A stretch of 53,189 nt of DNA from positions 1 to 53,189 of the forward strand of contig NZ_MVDE01000035.1 in assembly GCF_002843385.1 (NCBI RefSeq), read 5' to 3'. Shown here one piece after another: positions 36,407-44,147 of this stretch. Within the stretch, counting starts at the first letter, position 1; each line of letters begins with the position of its first letter. The notes under the pieces are model-generated. The model saw nothing but the letters and a program-made list of their open reading frames with translations. It had not been told where the DNA came from and searched no databases. Both the position numbers and the translations under genes were made by a program. The stretch is from Labilibaculum manganireducens. Lineage in GTDB: Bacteria > Bacteroidota > Bacteroidia > Bacteroidales > Marinifilaceae.

Positions 36407-36495
36407 TTGGGAAGAAGCATACTTGAAAACACCTTTAAAATATGAGATGCAAATTATTAAATGTGGCTAAAGCCTATTTATTAATTTGACAGGGA

Positions 36496-36666
36496 CAGTT
36501 GGCTAAAGCCAAACTGCAATAGATGTTTTGCATTCGTTTTATTTCAATCATTTACATTTCTATTATCTGTTTTGCCTAAACAAGAGCAATAAACACTCTA
36601 ATTTTCTACTTACATCAGTAAATGCTTTGTCTTTTTTACCCATTGCAGTGTGGCTTTAGCCAACTG
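36496..36666. mobile_element. MITE-like repeat built on TTGGCTAAAGCCAA palindromes
   Basis: About 171 bp with imperfect inverted ends: CAGTTGGCTAAAGCC(A)AACTGCAAT on the left and ATTGCAGTGTGGCTTTAGCC plus AACTG on the right. A third TGGCTAAAGCC lies just outside at 36464-36474. Each end is itself palindromic. No ORF. Likely a non-autonomous, interspersed repeat; not clearly bounded by a target duplication. Confidence 0.6.
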
Positions 36667-36767
36667 AAATTAAAAATTCCTAGTTTTGCTTTAACATCAT
36701 CCTACTCCTTCAATCTCCTGCTATCGTGAACTTATAACGGGGAAAATTGCATTAAGATGAACAAAAA

Positions 36768-36793
36768 AAAGCTGCAGATCAATCTACAGCTTT
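36768..36793. terminator. Bidirectional terminator-like hairpin
   Basis: AAAGCTGCAGAT-CA-ATCTACAGCTTT, 12-bp stem with one mismatch, preceded by a run of A and followed by TTTACAATATTTTTT. It could close the cassette array (minus-strand transcripts) on its left side. Confidence 0.6.
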
Positions 36794-36869
36794 ACAATAT
36801 TTTTTAAATTACTCCTTGTAATGGGCTTCCTATTGCAATATCCCCTTTGCTAAAAGTCCCTCAAATTAT

Positions 36870-36969
36870 ACCATTACCCATAGTAGCAATTCAATGACCG
36901 GAACCATCAACCTACCGTTCCTATTGGGCAGTTCCTGCCACACGAATGCTTAGTTGTTGTAAGCAGTAC
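36870..36969 (-). repeat. attC-like site A (last cassette)
   Basis: Begins (minus sense) with GTACTGCTTACAAC at 36956-36969, pairing 13/14 with 38136-38149. It is followed by a region with the palindromic GGAACGG...CCGGTTCC-like stem around 36898-36930. The L' arm and outer core are not recognisable, so the left limit is approximate; this is where the array ends. Confidence 0.45.
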
Positions 36970-36970
36970 T

Positions 36971-38125
36971 TCATTCCGACAACCAATCCTTTGATATTTG
37001 TAATATCTTATCGAAATCATTGCCTGTATTAGTTATAATATTTCCATTTTCAACATAGCTATAACATAAGCCAATATTCTTAAAATCAATTTCATTTTTC
37101 GCAAATGGGTGATTAAATAACCAATAGTTAGCATCAGGTATAATATGAGGAAAAACCCTTGTAACAAATACACCACTAAGATTTTTCAACCTAGGTCCGC
37201 TATCGTGTAGGAATACTCCATTCCTTTTTCTTATCAGCTTTGTATCTCTATTATTTGGATTCTCAGACCATGAAATCGCTTCAGAACCCCAAATTGCATT
37301 TTCGATATCATCTATAGCCGAAGATTTATAATCTAAAGTATTAATGCAAACGATAAATGGTTTATCTAACTCACCGTAACGTTTCGCTTTTAAGTCAACT
37401 GAAGCTCTTATGGCGTCTTCACAACCACCGTAAAATATCTCAGAAGGATATATACCAATTGGTCTAGTATTTTCTTTTACTTTGGCTGAAGGAACTAAGG
37501 GTATTGGCTTAACGATTAGGTGAACATCTTCATTTTCAAATTCGATAATTGGAATCCGATCAATACCGTATTTCTCAATCTCATGTGTCAAACCATCGGG
37601 ATCAATTTTATTTATTTCTTGCGAAATATATTTTATTAATGGTTTAGCACTTGGTTGTTTTGTAGTTTTAAAATTTAAAGTATCAAGGTTAAGCAAGAAA
37701 CCTTTCAATTTTAGTTTACTAAGGTCATCATAGAAATTATTTATTTTTCTTTCAACAGCTTCCTGAACATGGGATTTGTCTTTGACAATTTTTGCTTCAA
37801 CATAAATTTCTAAGCTACCTTTCTTAATAAGGAAATCAGGTCTCTTTGGGGAATTAGGTAATTCAGGATGTATTAAAACCTCAAATCCAAGATTATTAAA
37901 TAACTGATAAAGAAATAGTTCAAAAAAACAATCATCAAAATGTTTTATAAAACTAGCCTTGAATTCCTTTTTCTCATTCTCAGGATACTCTAAAAACCAT
38001 TGGTTTAGCTTATTCCTAATTATAGAAATATCCTTTCTTGCACTTCTATTGTAATAATCAAAATTTGTTTCATTGTGTCTTGCTGGATCGAGTGAAATTC
38101 GCTCTATATCTTCAAATAGTTTCAT
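36971..38125 (-). CDS. Cassette protein with PD-(D/E)xK nuclease-like motif
   Basis: 384 aa, no recognised full-length family. Near residues 95-112 it reads RPDFLIKKGSLEIYVEAK: Pro96-Asp97 ... Glu110-x-Lys112, the restriction-endonuclease-like PD-(D/E)xK core, preceded by a helix containing Glu69 (CFFELFLYQLF). The rest is mixed alpha/beta without signal peptide. It lies within cassette A, 13 bp past its inner boundary on either side, so it is a single-gene cassette. Defence or DNA-processing function is an inference from the fold motif and neighbours. Confidence 0.7.
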   Translation of the reverse strand: MKLFEDIERISLDPARHNETNFDYYNRSARKDISIIRNKLNQWFLEYPENEKKEFKASFIKHFDDCFFELFLYQLFNNLGFEVLIHPELPNSPKRPDFLIKKGSLEIYVEAKIVKDKSHVQEAVERKINNFYDDLSKLKLKGFLLNLDTLNFKTTKQPSAKPLIKYISQEINKIDPDGLTHEIEKYGIDRIPIIEFENEDVHLIVKPIPLVPSAKVKENTRPIGIYPSEIFYGGCEDAIRASVDLKAKRYGELDKPFIVCINTLDYKSSAIDDIENAIWGSEAISWSENPNNRDTKLIRKRNGVFLHDSGPRLKNLSGVFVTRVFPHIIPDANYWLFNHPFAKNEIDFKNIGLCYSYVENGNIITNTGNDFDKILQISKDWLSE

Positions 38126-38192
38126 AATTTATTCTGTATTGCTTACAACGTTTAGTGGTCGAGTAGGTGAAGGGAATCTCACCCCTCACCTC

Positions 38193-39968
38193 AAATGTCG
38201 TTAAGTTAAGAAATTAAACTCATGTTTTTTGTTATTTTACAAGGTTCCAAAGCTTGCAATTCACTCTTAAAACACCTATATTCAATGTATTAACCAATAT
38301 ATTTATCAAATTATGGTCAAAAAAAACAAACATGAATCAGCAGCATTGGCATCGGATTTAACTTAAAAACCATGCCAAACTTATTGAAACACTGAAAAAT
38401 AAACTATTTTCTCAGTATTTTTTAGAGAAATATAGAATTGGCGTAAAATCCTTTGTCAGAAAACGAAGTTTAGACTTTGTTAGTGTTTTTATGTTTTTAT
38501 CCAATTTGTTGAAATCTTCATTACAAACCGAGTTGGATAATTTTTTTAAAATTTTACAACACAAAGAGCTACCTGTAAATAAAGTTACAAAAAGTGCTTT
38601 TAGTCAAGCAAGGCAAAAGCTTAAATATCAGGTTTTTGTTGAGTTGAATCATGATCAGGTAGATTTTTTTTACGATAAATTCCAGTACCGGAAGTGGCAT
38701 AATTACCGTTTGGTTGCCATCGATGGTTCCACATGCCGTTTGCCATACAGCAAAAAAATTGTTGAAGAATTTGGAATCGCAGATACATCTGAGACAAAAA
38801 GCCCAATTATTTTGTCCAAATTATCACAGGCCTATGACATGCTCAATCATATTATAATTGATGCAAGCTTGGCAAATTATCATGTCGGAGAACACGAATT
38901 GGCCCAACGGCACATCGATTATTTACAAAAAGGGGATTTACTGCTTTTCGATAGGAACTATGCTGCGTTTTGGTTGTTTGCCCTTTTACTTTCAAAAGGA
39001 ATGCATTTTTGTGCGCGCCTGAAAGTTGGCTCATGGAAGCTGGCAAAGGAACTAGCTGCGACTGGAGAAAAAGAGATGACGGCTGAAATTTATGCAAGCA
39101 AAGCAAGTAAAAAGAAATGTAAAGAACTTGGTCTGAGTGATAAACCAATAAAATTACGTTTTGTTTGCTTCGAGCTTAGCACGGGTGAAAAAGAGGTACT
39201 TGTGACAGACATTATCAATGAAATAGAATATGAAGAATTGGAAAACTTGTATCATCAGCGTTGGTTTGTTGAAGAATCTTATAAACATTTAAAATCCAGG
39301 ATCCAGATTGAAAACTTCACGGGAAAAAGCCCTTTAGCGGTAAGACAGGATTTTTATGCTAAAATATTTACGGGAAATTTAACTGCAATCCTTGCTTTTC
39401 CTGTTCACCGACAAATAAAAGAGAATACTAAAAAACGAAAAGCAGAGTACCAGCTCAATTTTACACAGGCAGTAAGCAAAATGAAAGATTCTGTAGTCTT
39501 GTTGTTTGTTCGGGCAGCAGATATGGTAAGTGAATATATTTCAAGCTTATGGAAATTGTTTAGTGCGAATACCGAGATCGTTAGGCACGGAAGGAAAAAT
39601 CCGCATAAATTCCGGAAAAGCAAGCGCATATACCCAACTGCATATAAAACCCCCAAATAAATTACAAAACATAGTAATTTAAAGGCTTTATCGAAATTTA
39701 ACTTTATTTCGACAGGAAAAGCCATGTTCCTTTCTAAAAGGGTGCGGTGTAATGCAATGATCATATTATCAGCTAATTGCGGACACGATTGTCGATTAAT
39801 GAAAAAATCACGTGAGTGTTAAGGATACTATGAATTCAAAAAATAACTTCATAAAAACAAATAAGCCAAGCTCATGAGAAATGAGGTTCAAAGTCACTTC
39901 ATACTTGAGGATAAATTCCAACACAAAATCAAATGTTTGTATTTCTGCCGATTAACTTAACGACATTT
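38193..39968 (+). mobile_element. IS4-family insertion sequence, 1776 bp
   Basis: Perfect 17-bp terminal inverted repeats AAATGTCGTTAAGTTAA (38193-38209) and its complement (39952-39968). Flanked by an exact 11-bp target duplication CCCCTCACCTC at 38182-38192 and 39969-39979, within the IS4-family range. One transposase gene. Inserted into the domain VI side of group II intron copy 1, so it arrived after the intron. Confidence 0.93.
38491..39660 (+). CDS. IS4-family DDE transposase, N-terminus possibly cut by a nonsense codon
   Basis: 389 aa from this ATG. DDE core: Asp78 (VAIDGSTCRLP), Asp154 (LLLFDRNYAAF) and the IS4 hallmark Y-(2)-R-(3)-E-(6)-K as YHQRWFVEESYKHLK (Tyr254, Arg257, Glu261, Lys268). 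The frame is open and protein-like for 43 codons upstream (LKNHAKLIETLKNKLFSQYF...) back to a TAA at 38359. Beyond it MNQQHWHRI reads in the same frame from an ATG at 38332. The native start is therefore probably 38332 with a stop at codon 10, and the annotated ATG a fallback. Confidence 0.9.
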   Translation: MFLSNLLKSSLQTELDNFFKILQHKELPVNKVTKSAFSQARQKLKYQVFVELNHDQVDFFYDKFQYRKWHNYRLVAIDGSTCRLPYSKKIVEEFGIADTSETKSPIILSKLSQAYDMLNHIIIDASLANYHVGEHELAQRHIDYLQKGDLLLFDRNYAAFWLFALLLSKGMHFCARLKVGSWKLAKELAATGEKEMTAEIYASKASKKKCKELGLSDKPIKLRFVCFELSTGEKEVLVTDIINEIEYEELENLYHQRWFVEESYKHLKSRIQIENFTGKSPLAVRQDFYAKIFTGNLTAILAFPVHRQIKENTKKRKAEYQLNFTQAVSKMKDSVVLLFVRAADMVSEYISSLWKLFSANTEIVRHGRKNPHKFRKSKRIYPTAYKTPK

Positions 39969-40683
39969 CCCCTCACCTCTCACAGAACCGTACGTGAAAG
40001 TCTCCCTTCATACGGCTCTTGTCGTATATAAATCGAGTTACAAGTTAAATAGAAAAATTCAGTTTCAAGTGATAAAACAAATAGAGAAACTGTTTCTTTA
40101 TTCTCTTAAGCCACGCATAAGCGCAACAAATACTATTCTTGTAACGTTTGTACTTTCGCAGCATAACATACTTTGCGACTTTTGACAGAATATTGCCACT
40201 TCCCGACACCTCTTCAGTAGTTCACTGGATGTTTAGCCTGAGCTTGACGAAAGGTTCATCTCTTCTATTAAAACCTGCTATACTCTTGGTATAGATTTTA
40301 CTCCCGAAAATTATCACGGGTGTTCGTGATTGCTTCGCAATTCCTAAACGCTCAATACACCATGGCTCTTTACCAAAGCACCTTTAGGTGGTTTAGTTCG
40401 TAAATTGTTTATTTCAAAAGCACTCATGATTTACGCTTCGCTTCAATTGATGCCCCTTCCCGTAAAACAACATCGGTGGGTCAAGCTTACAACTGCTATC
40501 CACCATCTCAAATAAAGCATGCTGCACGGTTTTATGCCGATGTGCAGCTTCTTGGCACACTATGAGTAGTGCGGACTTCAAAAGACAAATCTTTCTGCCC
40601 ACACTGATTTATATTTGGAACTAAAGTATTCATTTTCATAACGTAACCCACCATAAAGCATATGCAATGTTAGGTGTTGTTGT
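39969..40683. other. Gene-free stretch: group II intron copy 1 and attC-like site B
   Basis: 39969-40560 is intron, including domain V at 39985-40018. 40561-40682 is the outer part of attC-like site B: R'' end CAACAACACCTAAC (minus sense) at 40669-40682, and the L' arm piece ...GTCCGCACTACTCATA abutting the intron at 40561. The L' remainder CACTAAACG lies at 38149-38157. Small ORFs here are not genes. Confidence 0.7.
40561..40682 (-). repeat. attC-like site B, split by intron copy 1
   Basis: Minus sense: R'' ACCTAAC (matches RYYYAAC), L'' CATTGCATATGCTTTATGG, then hairpin-rich centre, then L' arm CCGCACTACTCATA | intron | CACTAAACG-TT. The rejoined arm, CCGCACTACTCATACACTAA plus ACG-TT, closely matches the arm of uninterrupted site H (CCGCACGACACCATACACGT plus AACG-TT). 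Confidence 0.65.
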
Positions 40684-41778
40684 TTATTCATTTTTCATCT
40701 TTGGATGTAGTTGTGCTATATCTTTAACCATATATTCCAATGGCTCTAATTTTTTATGTGGCACATTTCTATTGTCGGCATTAATTACTATAACCATATC
40801 CAAATCAGGAATAATATTTATAATTTGTCCACCATTTCCTGGAATAAACCAAGCGTTAAAACCAAATTCGGTTTTTACCATTTGCCACTGATAACAACTA
40901 TAAAAAGGGTGTTTGATTTCAATAAATGGAGTAAAAATCTCTTTTATCCAATTTTCAGATACGATTTCTGTATCAATCCATTTCCCCTTGTTCAAATGTA
41001 ATAGTCCATATTTCGCAATGTCTCTTGATTTAAGAGATAGTCCACCACCCCCATCATAAATGCCATTTTTAGAAATCCAGTTATATTCTTTGATTCCAAG
41101 TGGCTCAAAAAGGTATTCTTGAGCAAATTCTGCAATATTTTTACCCGTTGATCTTTTTATAATTTCACTCAAAATAATATTGTTAGGTCCACTATACACA
41201 TATTTTGTTCCGGGTATTGTATCCATAGGTAATTCTAATGACGATTTCAACCAGTCTTCTGTTTTATCCATTTGTCTACCCATATTGTTCTGGTCAGTAA
41301 GGGGTAAAGAATGTTCATCCCACTTAAAACCTGATGTCATAGTCAACAGATCTTTAATCGTTATTTTGTTTTTTAGAGTGTCTTTTTTAAGATTTTCATA
41401 TTCAGGGAAGAAATCTAACATTCTTTGATCAACGCTTTTAATACACCCTTGTTCTATTGCTACACCAATCAATAAAGAATTGAAACTCTTCGTATTCGAT
41501 GCTAAAATATGAAGTCTACCATTTTCCCAATTATTATAATATTGTTCTATCACTAAGTTGTTATTTTCAATCACCAGTAAACTATGTATATTCCCATATT
41601 TACCATTACAAATGTCTTGGTTTAGTTTATTGAATATGGCTGTATCTAATTTAGATGAATCAAGTGTAGATACCTTCAGTCCATCGTTTATGTCAATTGG
41701 TTTCTGATAGGAGCAATCATTTTTTGTATTGCAGCCAATGAAGCTTAAAATAATTAAAACTCCAATTAGATTTTTCAT
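40684..41778 (-). CDS. Lipoprotein serine hydrolase, beta-lactamase class C / esterase fold
   Basis: 364 aa from the ATG at 41778. A GTG nine codons upstream lies in the cassette's repeat and is rejected, because MKNLIGVLIILSFIGC is a complete lipoprotein signal with lipobox. Active site: SNTK (ASNTKSFNSLL, the SxxK Ser and Lys), YSG (KYVYSGPNN, general-base Tyr), and a GGGLSLKSRDIAKYG segment typical of PBP4*/EstB-like enzymes; near the end GNGGQIINIIPDLDMVIVI. It may act on beta-lactams, peptides or esters; resistance cannot be claimed. Single-gene cassette B. Confidence 0.85.
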   Translation of the reverse strand: MKNLIGVLIILSFIGCNTKNDCSYQKPIDINDGLKVSTLDSSKLDTAIFNKLNQDICNGKYGNIHSLLVIENNNLVIEQYYNNWENGRLHILASNTKSFNSLLIGVAIEQGCIKSVDQRMLDFFPEYENLKKDTLKNKITIKDLLTMTSGFKWDEHSLPLTDQNNMGRQMDKTEDWLKSSLELPMDTIPGTKYVYSGPNNIILSEIIKRSTGKNIAEFAQEYLFEPLGIKEYNWISKNGIYDGGGGLSLKSRDIAKYGLLHLNKGKWIDTEIVSENWIKEIFTPFIEIKHPFYSCYQWQMVKTEFGFNAWFIPGNGGQIINIIPDLDMVIVINADNRNVPHKKLEPLEYMVKDIAQLHPKMKNE

Positions 41779-41806
41779 GGTATTTGGTTTTTCTTTCAAT
41801 AACACC

Positions 41807-41934
41807 TAATGGTAAATTGTATGTTACGTAAGGGTTTGCGTGTGATTATCTGTCCGCATAAGGACGAGATAATGAGCGGAAAACCGCCACTGGCATACCA
41901 CTGAAACCCTTATGGAATAGTTACCATGCATTTT
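41807..41934 (-). repeat. attC-like site C
   Basis: Minus sense: R'' ATGCATGGTAAC, L'' ATTCCATAAGGGTTT, CAGTGGTATGCC, centre with AGTGGCGGTTTTCCGCT hairpin, L' AAACCCTTACG..., ending TTTACCA-TTAGGTG. Stem AAGGGTTT/AAACCCTT is perfect and GGTAA pairs with TTACC. The outer core reads ATT rather than GTT. It shares AGTGGTATGCC(G)AGTG with site D. Confidence 0.65.
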
Positions 41935-42270
41935 TTAGTTTAGTCCTGTTTGATTTAATTGTTTAATCCTTTTTGCTCGCTTTTTTTGATAATCAGCAAT
42001 CTGACCATAAAATTTTGATGATTTCGAAAAAATCAGATGAGTCAAACCACATGCCATTTTATATTCATCTGGTCCCTCAATCGTACACATTATTCCAGAA
42101 ATATCTCCACTGTTAATCACATCTATGATTGTCAATTCTGTTTTTAAGGTAATTGGATGTCCATTTTTGCGGAAAATTTGCACTAACTCCCGAATTGGGT
42201 AAGTTTTTAAGGGAAGATTTTCTTTAAGCTTTTCAGTTAACTCTTGATATTGTATTAAAATATTATCCAT
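41935..42270 (-). CDS. Small cassette protein of unknown function
   Basis: 111 aa, starting MDNILIQYQELTEKLKENLP; a predicted mostly helical N-terminus, a beta-rich middle (GDISGIMCTIEGPDEYKMAC) and a strongly basic C-terminal helix (YQKKRAKRIKQLNQ). No signal peptide, no membrane helix, no family I recognise. It is the only gene of cassette C and ends directly at the cassette's perfect 15-bp inverted repeat. A transcription- or nucleic-acid-related role is possible from the basic tail, but this is a guess. Confidence 0.6.
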   Translation of the reverse strand: MDNILIQYQELTEKLKENLPLKTYPIRELVQIFRKNGHPITLKTELTIIDVINSGDISGIMCTIEGPDEYKMACGLTHLIFSKSSKFYGQIADYQKKRAKRIKQLNQTGLN

Positions 42271-42291
42271 TTTGTCATTGATTTATATCGA

Positions 42292-42299
42292 CAAATTTA
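42292..42299 (-). promoter_or_regulatory. Possible -7 box inside cassette C
   Basis: Minus strand TAAATTTG (TAnnTTTG), 22 bp before the start of the 111-aa gene, with TTG elements (minus strand) about 22 nt further up. Cassette C has a 415-bp leader, unlike its neighbours, so it may bring its own promoter. Confidence 0.45.
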
Positions 42300-42684
42300 T
42301 AATTTATTTTAATCTAATCGTCAATTTATCAATCGTTTGTTTTAGAACTCATTGTTTTCTAATCAATGAAAATAATGCAAAATCTGTCAAATTTTAACGC
42401 TGTATCAAGCAAGCTCGCATCACGCAAAATTTGACTCTCTCCGTACTTGCTTTATCTAGAAATCTGTCCAAATTATTTATTTATAATCTCTTTTTGTCTC
42501 TGCTTTATCTGCTTTTTTATCTGTAAATCAGTCGTTTTGACAATTGCAGAACTTTTAATCAAAAATCAGTCGAGTAGGACAGTTTTGTAATCTAACCCAC
42601 TCATAAAGTTTTAAAATACATTAGTTCGAAAATGTAATCATTTAATTTAAAGTCCTTAAAATCAGTTGAAAATGAGCCGCTATT
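42300..42684. other. Long non-coding leader of cassette C
   Basis: 385 bp without a supported ORF, AT-rich, containing small inverted strings (AAGCAAGCTCGC... and ...TACTTGCTT) and repeated AATCAGTCG. Nothing recognisable beyond the promoter box at its inner end. Confidence 0.5.
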
Positions 42685-42707
42685 AAAATGCATGGTAACG
42701 TTGAGTA

Positions 42708-43087
42708 GTCGAGTAGGCAAAGGGAGTTTGACTTCGTCGATTTTCAATTCACCCTAAGCCTCTCACAGAACCGTACGTGATACTCTCCCATCATACAGCT
42801 CTTGTCGCATTAAAATCGAGTTACAAGTTAAATAGAAAAATTCAATTCCCAGTGAATAAAACAAATAGGGAAACTGTTTCTTTCTTCTCTTAATCCACAC
42901 ATAAGCGCGACAAATACTATTCTTGTAACGTTTCTACTTTCGTCGCATAACATACTTTGCGACTTTTGACAGAATATTGCCACTTCCTGTAAAACGACAT
43001 CGGTGGGTCAAGCTTACAACTGCTTTCCACCATCTCAAATAAAGCATGCTGCACGGTTTTATGCCGATGTGCAGCTTCTTGGCACAC
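42708..43087 (-). mobile_element. RT-less group II intron, copy 2 (internally deleted)
   Basis: 380 bp; minus strand from GTGTGCC (43087) to CCTACTCGAC (42708), with a 34-nt domain V at 42768-42801 (GAGCTGTATG...CACGTACGGTTC) and a domain VI. Highly similar to copy 1 but lacking about 240 bp; the loss lies between two GGAAGkGGCA direct repeats present in copy 1. It sits in the L' arm of attC-like site D, again between ...TCATA and ...ACTCAACG. No ORF encoding a reverse transcriptase. Confidence 0.75.
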
Positions 43088-43208
43088 TATGAAACGTTGG
43101 GGATTGCGGAGAGGGAACCTATCAACCGATAAGAACCTTGCCAGCGGGCGATGCACTCGGCATACCACTTAAACCCCAATATTTTATACCGCGTGTTACC
43201 CACGGTTA
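43088..43208 (-). repeat. attC-like site D, split by intron copy 2
   Basis: Minus sense: R'' GTGGGTAAC, then ACGCGGTATAAAATATTGGGG (L''), AAGTGGTATGCCGAGTG, centre, L' CCCCAACGTTTCATA | intron | TACTCAACG-TT (the last part at 42699-42707). TTGGGG/CCCCAA and the GTATA/TATAC-type arm pair once the intron is removed. Confidence 0.65.
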
Positions 43209-43991
43209 TTATTGTCTTTCATAAAATGGTTTTGTCTGTTTGATAAAATAATCTGAGATTCCTCCCTTGTTATCAATCTGCATAAAATCAACTATCTCAT
43301 TTTTATCCATACATTTCTCTGTTAATGGTCCTGCTTCCTTTGAAATATCTCTCAATTCTCCATCTAAATCAATCGCAATGACTAAATGTGGAAGTTTCTC
43401 GTTTTTATCCATCTTGATTGCGGCGAGGTAGGCAGCTTTAACAAATGGTCTATTTTTAAATAATGATTTCAATTCATTAACTAATTTGTCAGGATAATTT
43501 GCTGGCTGTCCAATTTGTACTTCAGTATCAGATTGAATTGTCATTTCATTATTCTGCTCGAAAATTGAACCATTAAGTAAACTCTCAATCTCCTGAGGAA
43601 TCAATTCTTTACCATAGTCAGAGTATGGATTAAGAATAAATGTCGCACCACGTGTAAAATCAAACAAATCTTGTCCTTTAATCGCCATGAATGGGACTTG
43701 TTCCTTTACAATCGCTTTATCAAAAATCCTGTTGGTCGATGTGAATAATGGAATTTGTCCGTTTTCAAAAGTTACAAACTGAACTGTCGTATCCTTTTCC
43801 AGCACCTTTGTTCCTTCTGAAATTCCTTCCTGTCCATTTGTAAGTACAATCAATTCGCTCCATAGAAGTTTTGTGTAAAAATCATTACGTATTGATGCAT
43901 CTGAAGCAGCTCTCATTAATAATTTCTCAAGTTCGTTTTCAGGAAAAGTATTATCAGTTTTTTTCTTCTTTAATCTATCAAATAATCCCAT
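43209..43991 (-). CDS. SseB-family protein
   Basis: 260 aa. N-terminal SseB domain about 15-135 (LLWSELIVLTNGQEG, FTSTNRIFDKAI, GATFILNPYSDYGKELIPQEI), C-terminal SseB domain about 165-255 (FVKAAYLAAIKMDKNEKLPHLVIAIDLDG). The prototype is E. coli SseB (enhanced serine sensitivity), whose molecular role is unclear; in other bacteria the fold occurs in secretion-associated and immunity-like proteins. Cytoplasmic. Sole gene of cassette D; the leader is only about 20 nt, so it is probably read from an upstream promoter. Confidence 0.88.
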   Translation of the reverse strand: MGLFDRLKKKKTDNTFPENELEKLLMRAASDASIRNDFYTKLLWSELIVLTNGQEGISEGTKVLEKDTTVQFVTFENGQIPLFTSTNRIFDKAIVKEQVPFMAIKGQDLFDFTRGATFILNPYSDYGKELIPQEIESLLNGSIFEQNNEMTIQSDTEVQIGQPANYPDKLVNELKSLFKNRPFVKAAYLAAIKMDKNEKLPHLVIAIDLDGELRDISKEAGPLTEKCMDKNEIVDFMQIDNKGGISDYFIKQTKPFYERQ

Positions 43992-44021
43992 AGTTGTATC
44001 TCAGGTTTAATTGTGGGTAAC

Positions 44022-44147
44022 GGTGGCATGAGAAGCTGCCGACTGCAGGCGAATTTACTTTCTGGATACAAGAACGTAAAAACGGGTGACAAGCTGGCAA
44101 GTAGAACATCACCGGCCTTTTTTTATACCACGTGTTGGCTGCCGTAG
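44022..44147 (-). repeat. attC-like site E
   Basis: Minus sense: R'' CTACGGCAGCCAAC, then ACGTGGTATAAAAAAAGGCC (L''), GGTGATG...CATCACC-type centre, L' GTCGGCAGCTTCTCATGCCACCG-TT. GTGGTAT pairs with ATGCCAC and GGC(C)G with CGGC. The R'' part overlaps the last codons of the gene before it. Confidence 0.7.

Larger units (their letters stand above)
36407..36870. other. Gene-free stretch between the gamma-glutamyltransferase gene and the cassette array
   Basis: Contains the palindromic repeat at 36496-36666 and a terminator-like hairpin at 36768-36793. Otherwise AT-rich with no supported ORF. It marks the boundary between conserved chromosome genes and the accessory array. Confidence 0.6.
38158..40560 (-). 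mobile_element. RT-less group II intron, copy 1, interrupted by an IS element
   Basis: On the minus strand it starts GTGTGCC (5' GUGYG rule) at 40560. It contains a 34-nt domain V at 39985-40018 (GAGCCGTATG...CACGTACGGTTC, catalytic AGC present), then domain VI, and ends CCTACTCGAC at 38158. IS4-type element 38193-39968 sits between domain V/VI halves; without it the intron is about 0.6 kb. No reverse transcriptase ORF. It lies in the L' arm of attC-like site B between ...CTACTCATA and CACTAAACG. Confidence 0.75.

Noticed and set aside
40414-40602. ORFs (MGRKICLLKSALLIVCQEAA...; similar one at 42917-43168) containing EAAHRHKTVQHALFEM
   Set aside because: They lie in the 5' part of both group II intron copies. 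The shared peptide reflects RNA homology between the intron copies, not a protein; no domain or start context.
41779-41805. GTG-initiated nine-codon extension of the serine hydrolase
   Set aside because: It would start inside the cassette boundary repeat and put charged residues ahead of a complete lipoprotein signal that begins at the ATG at 41778.
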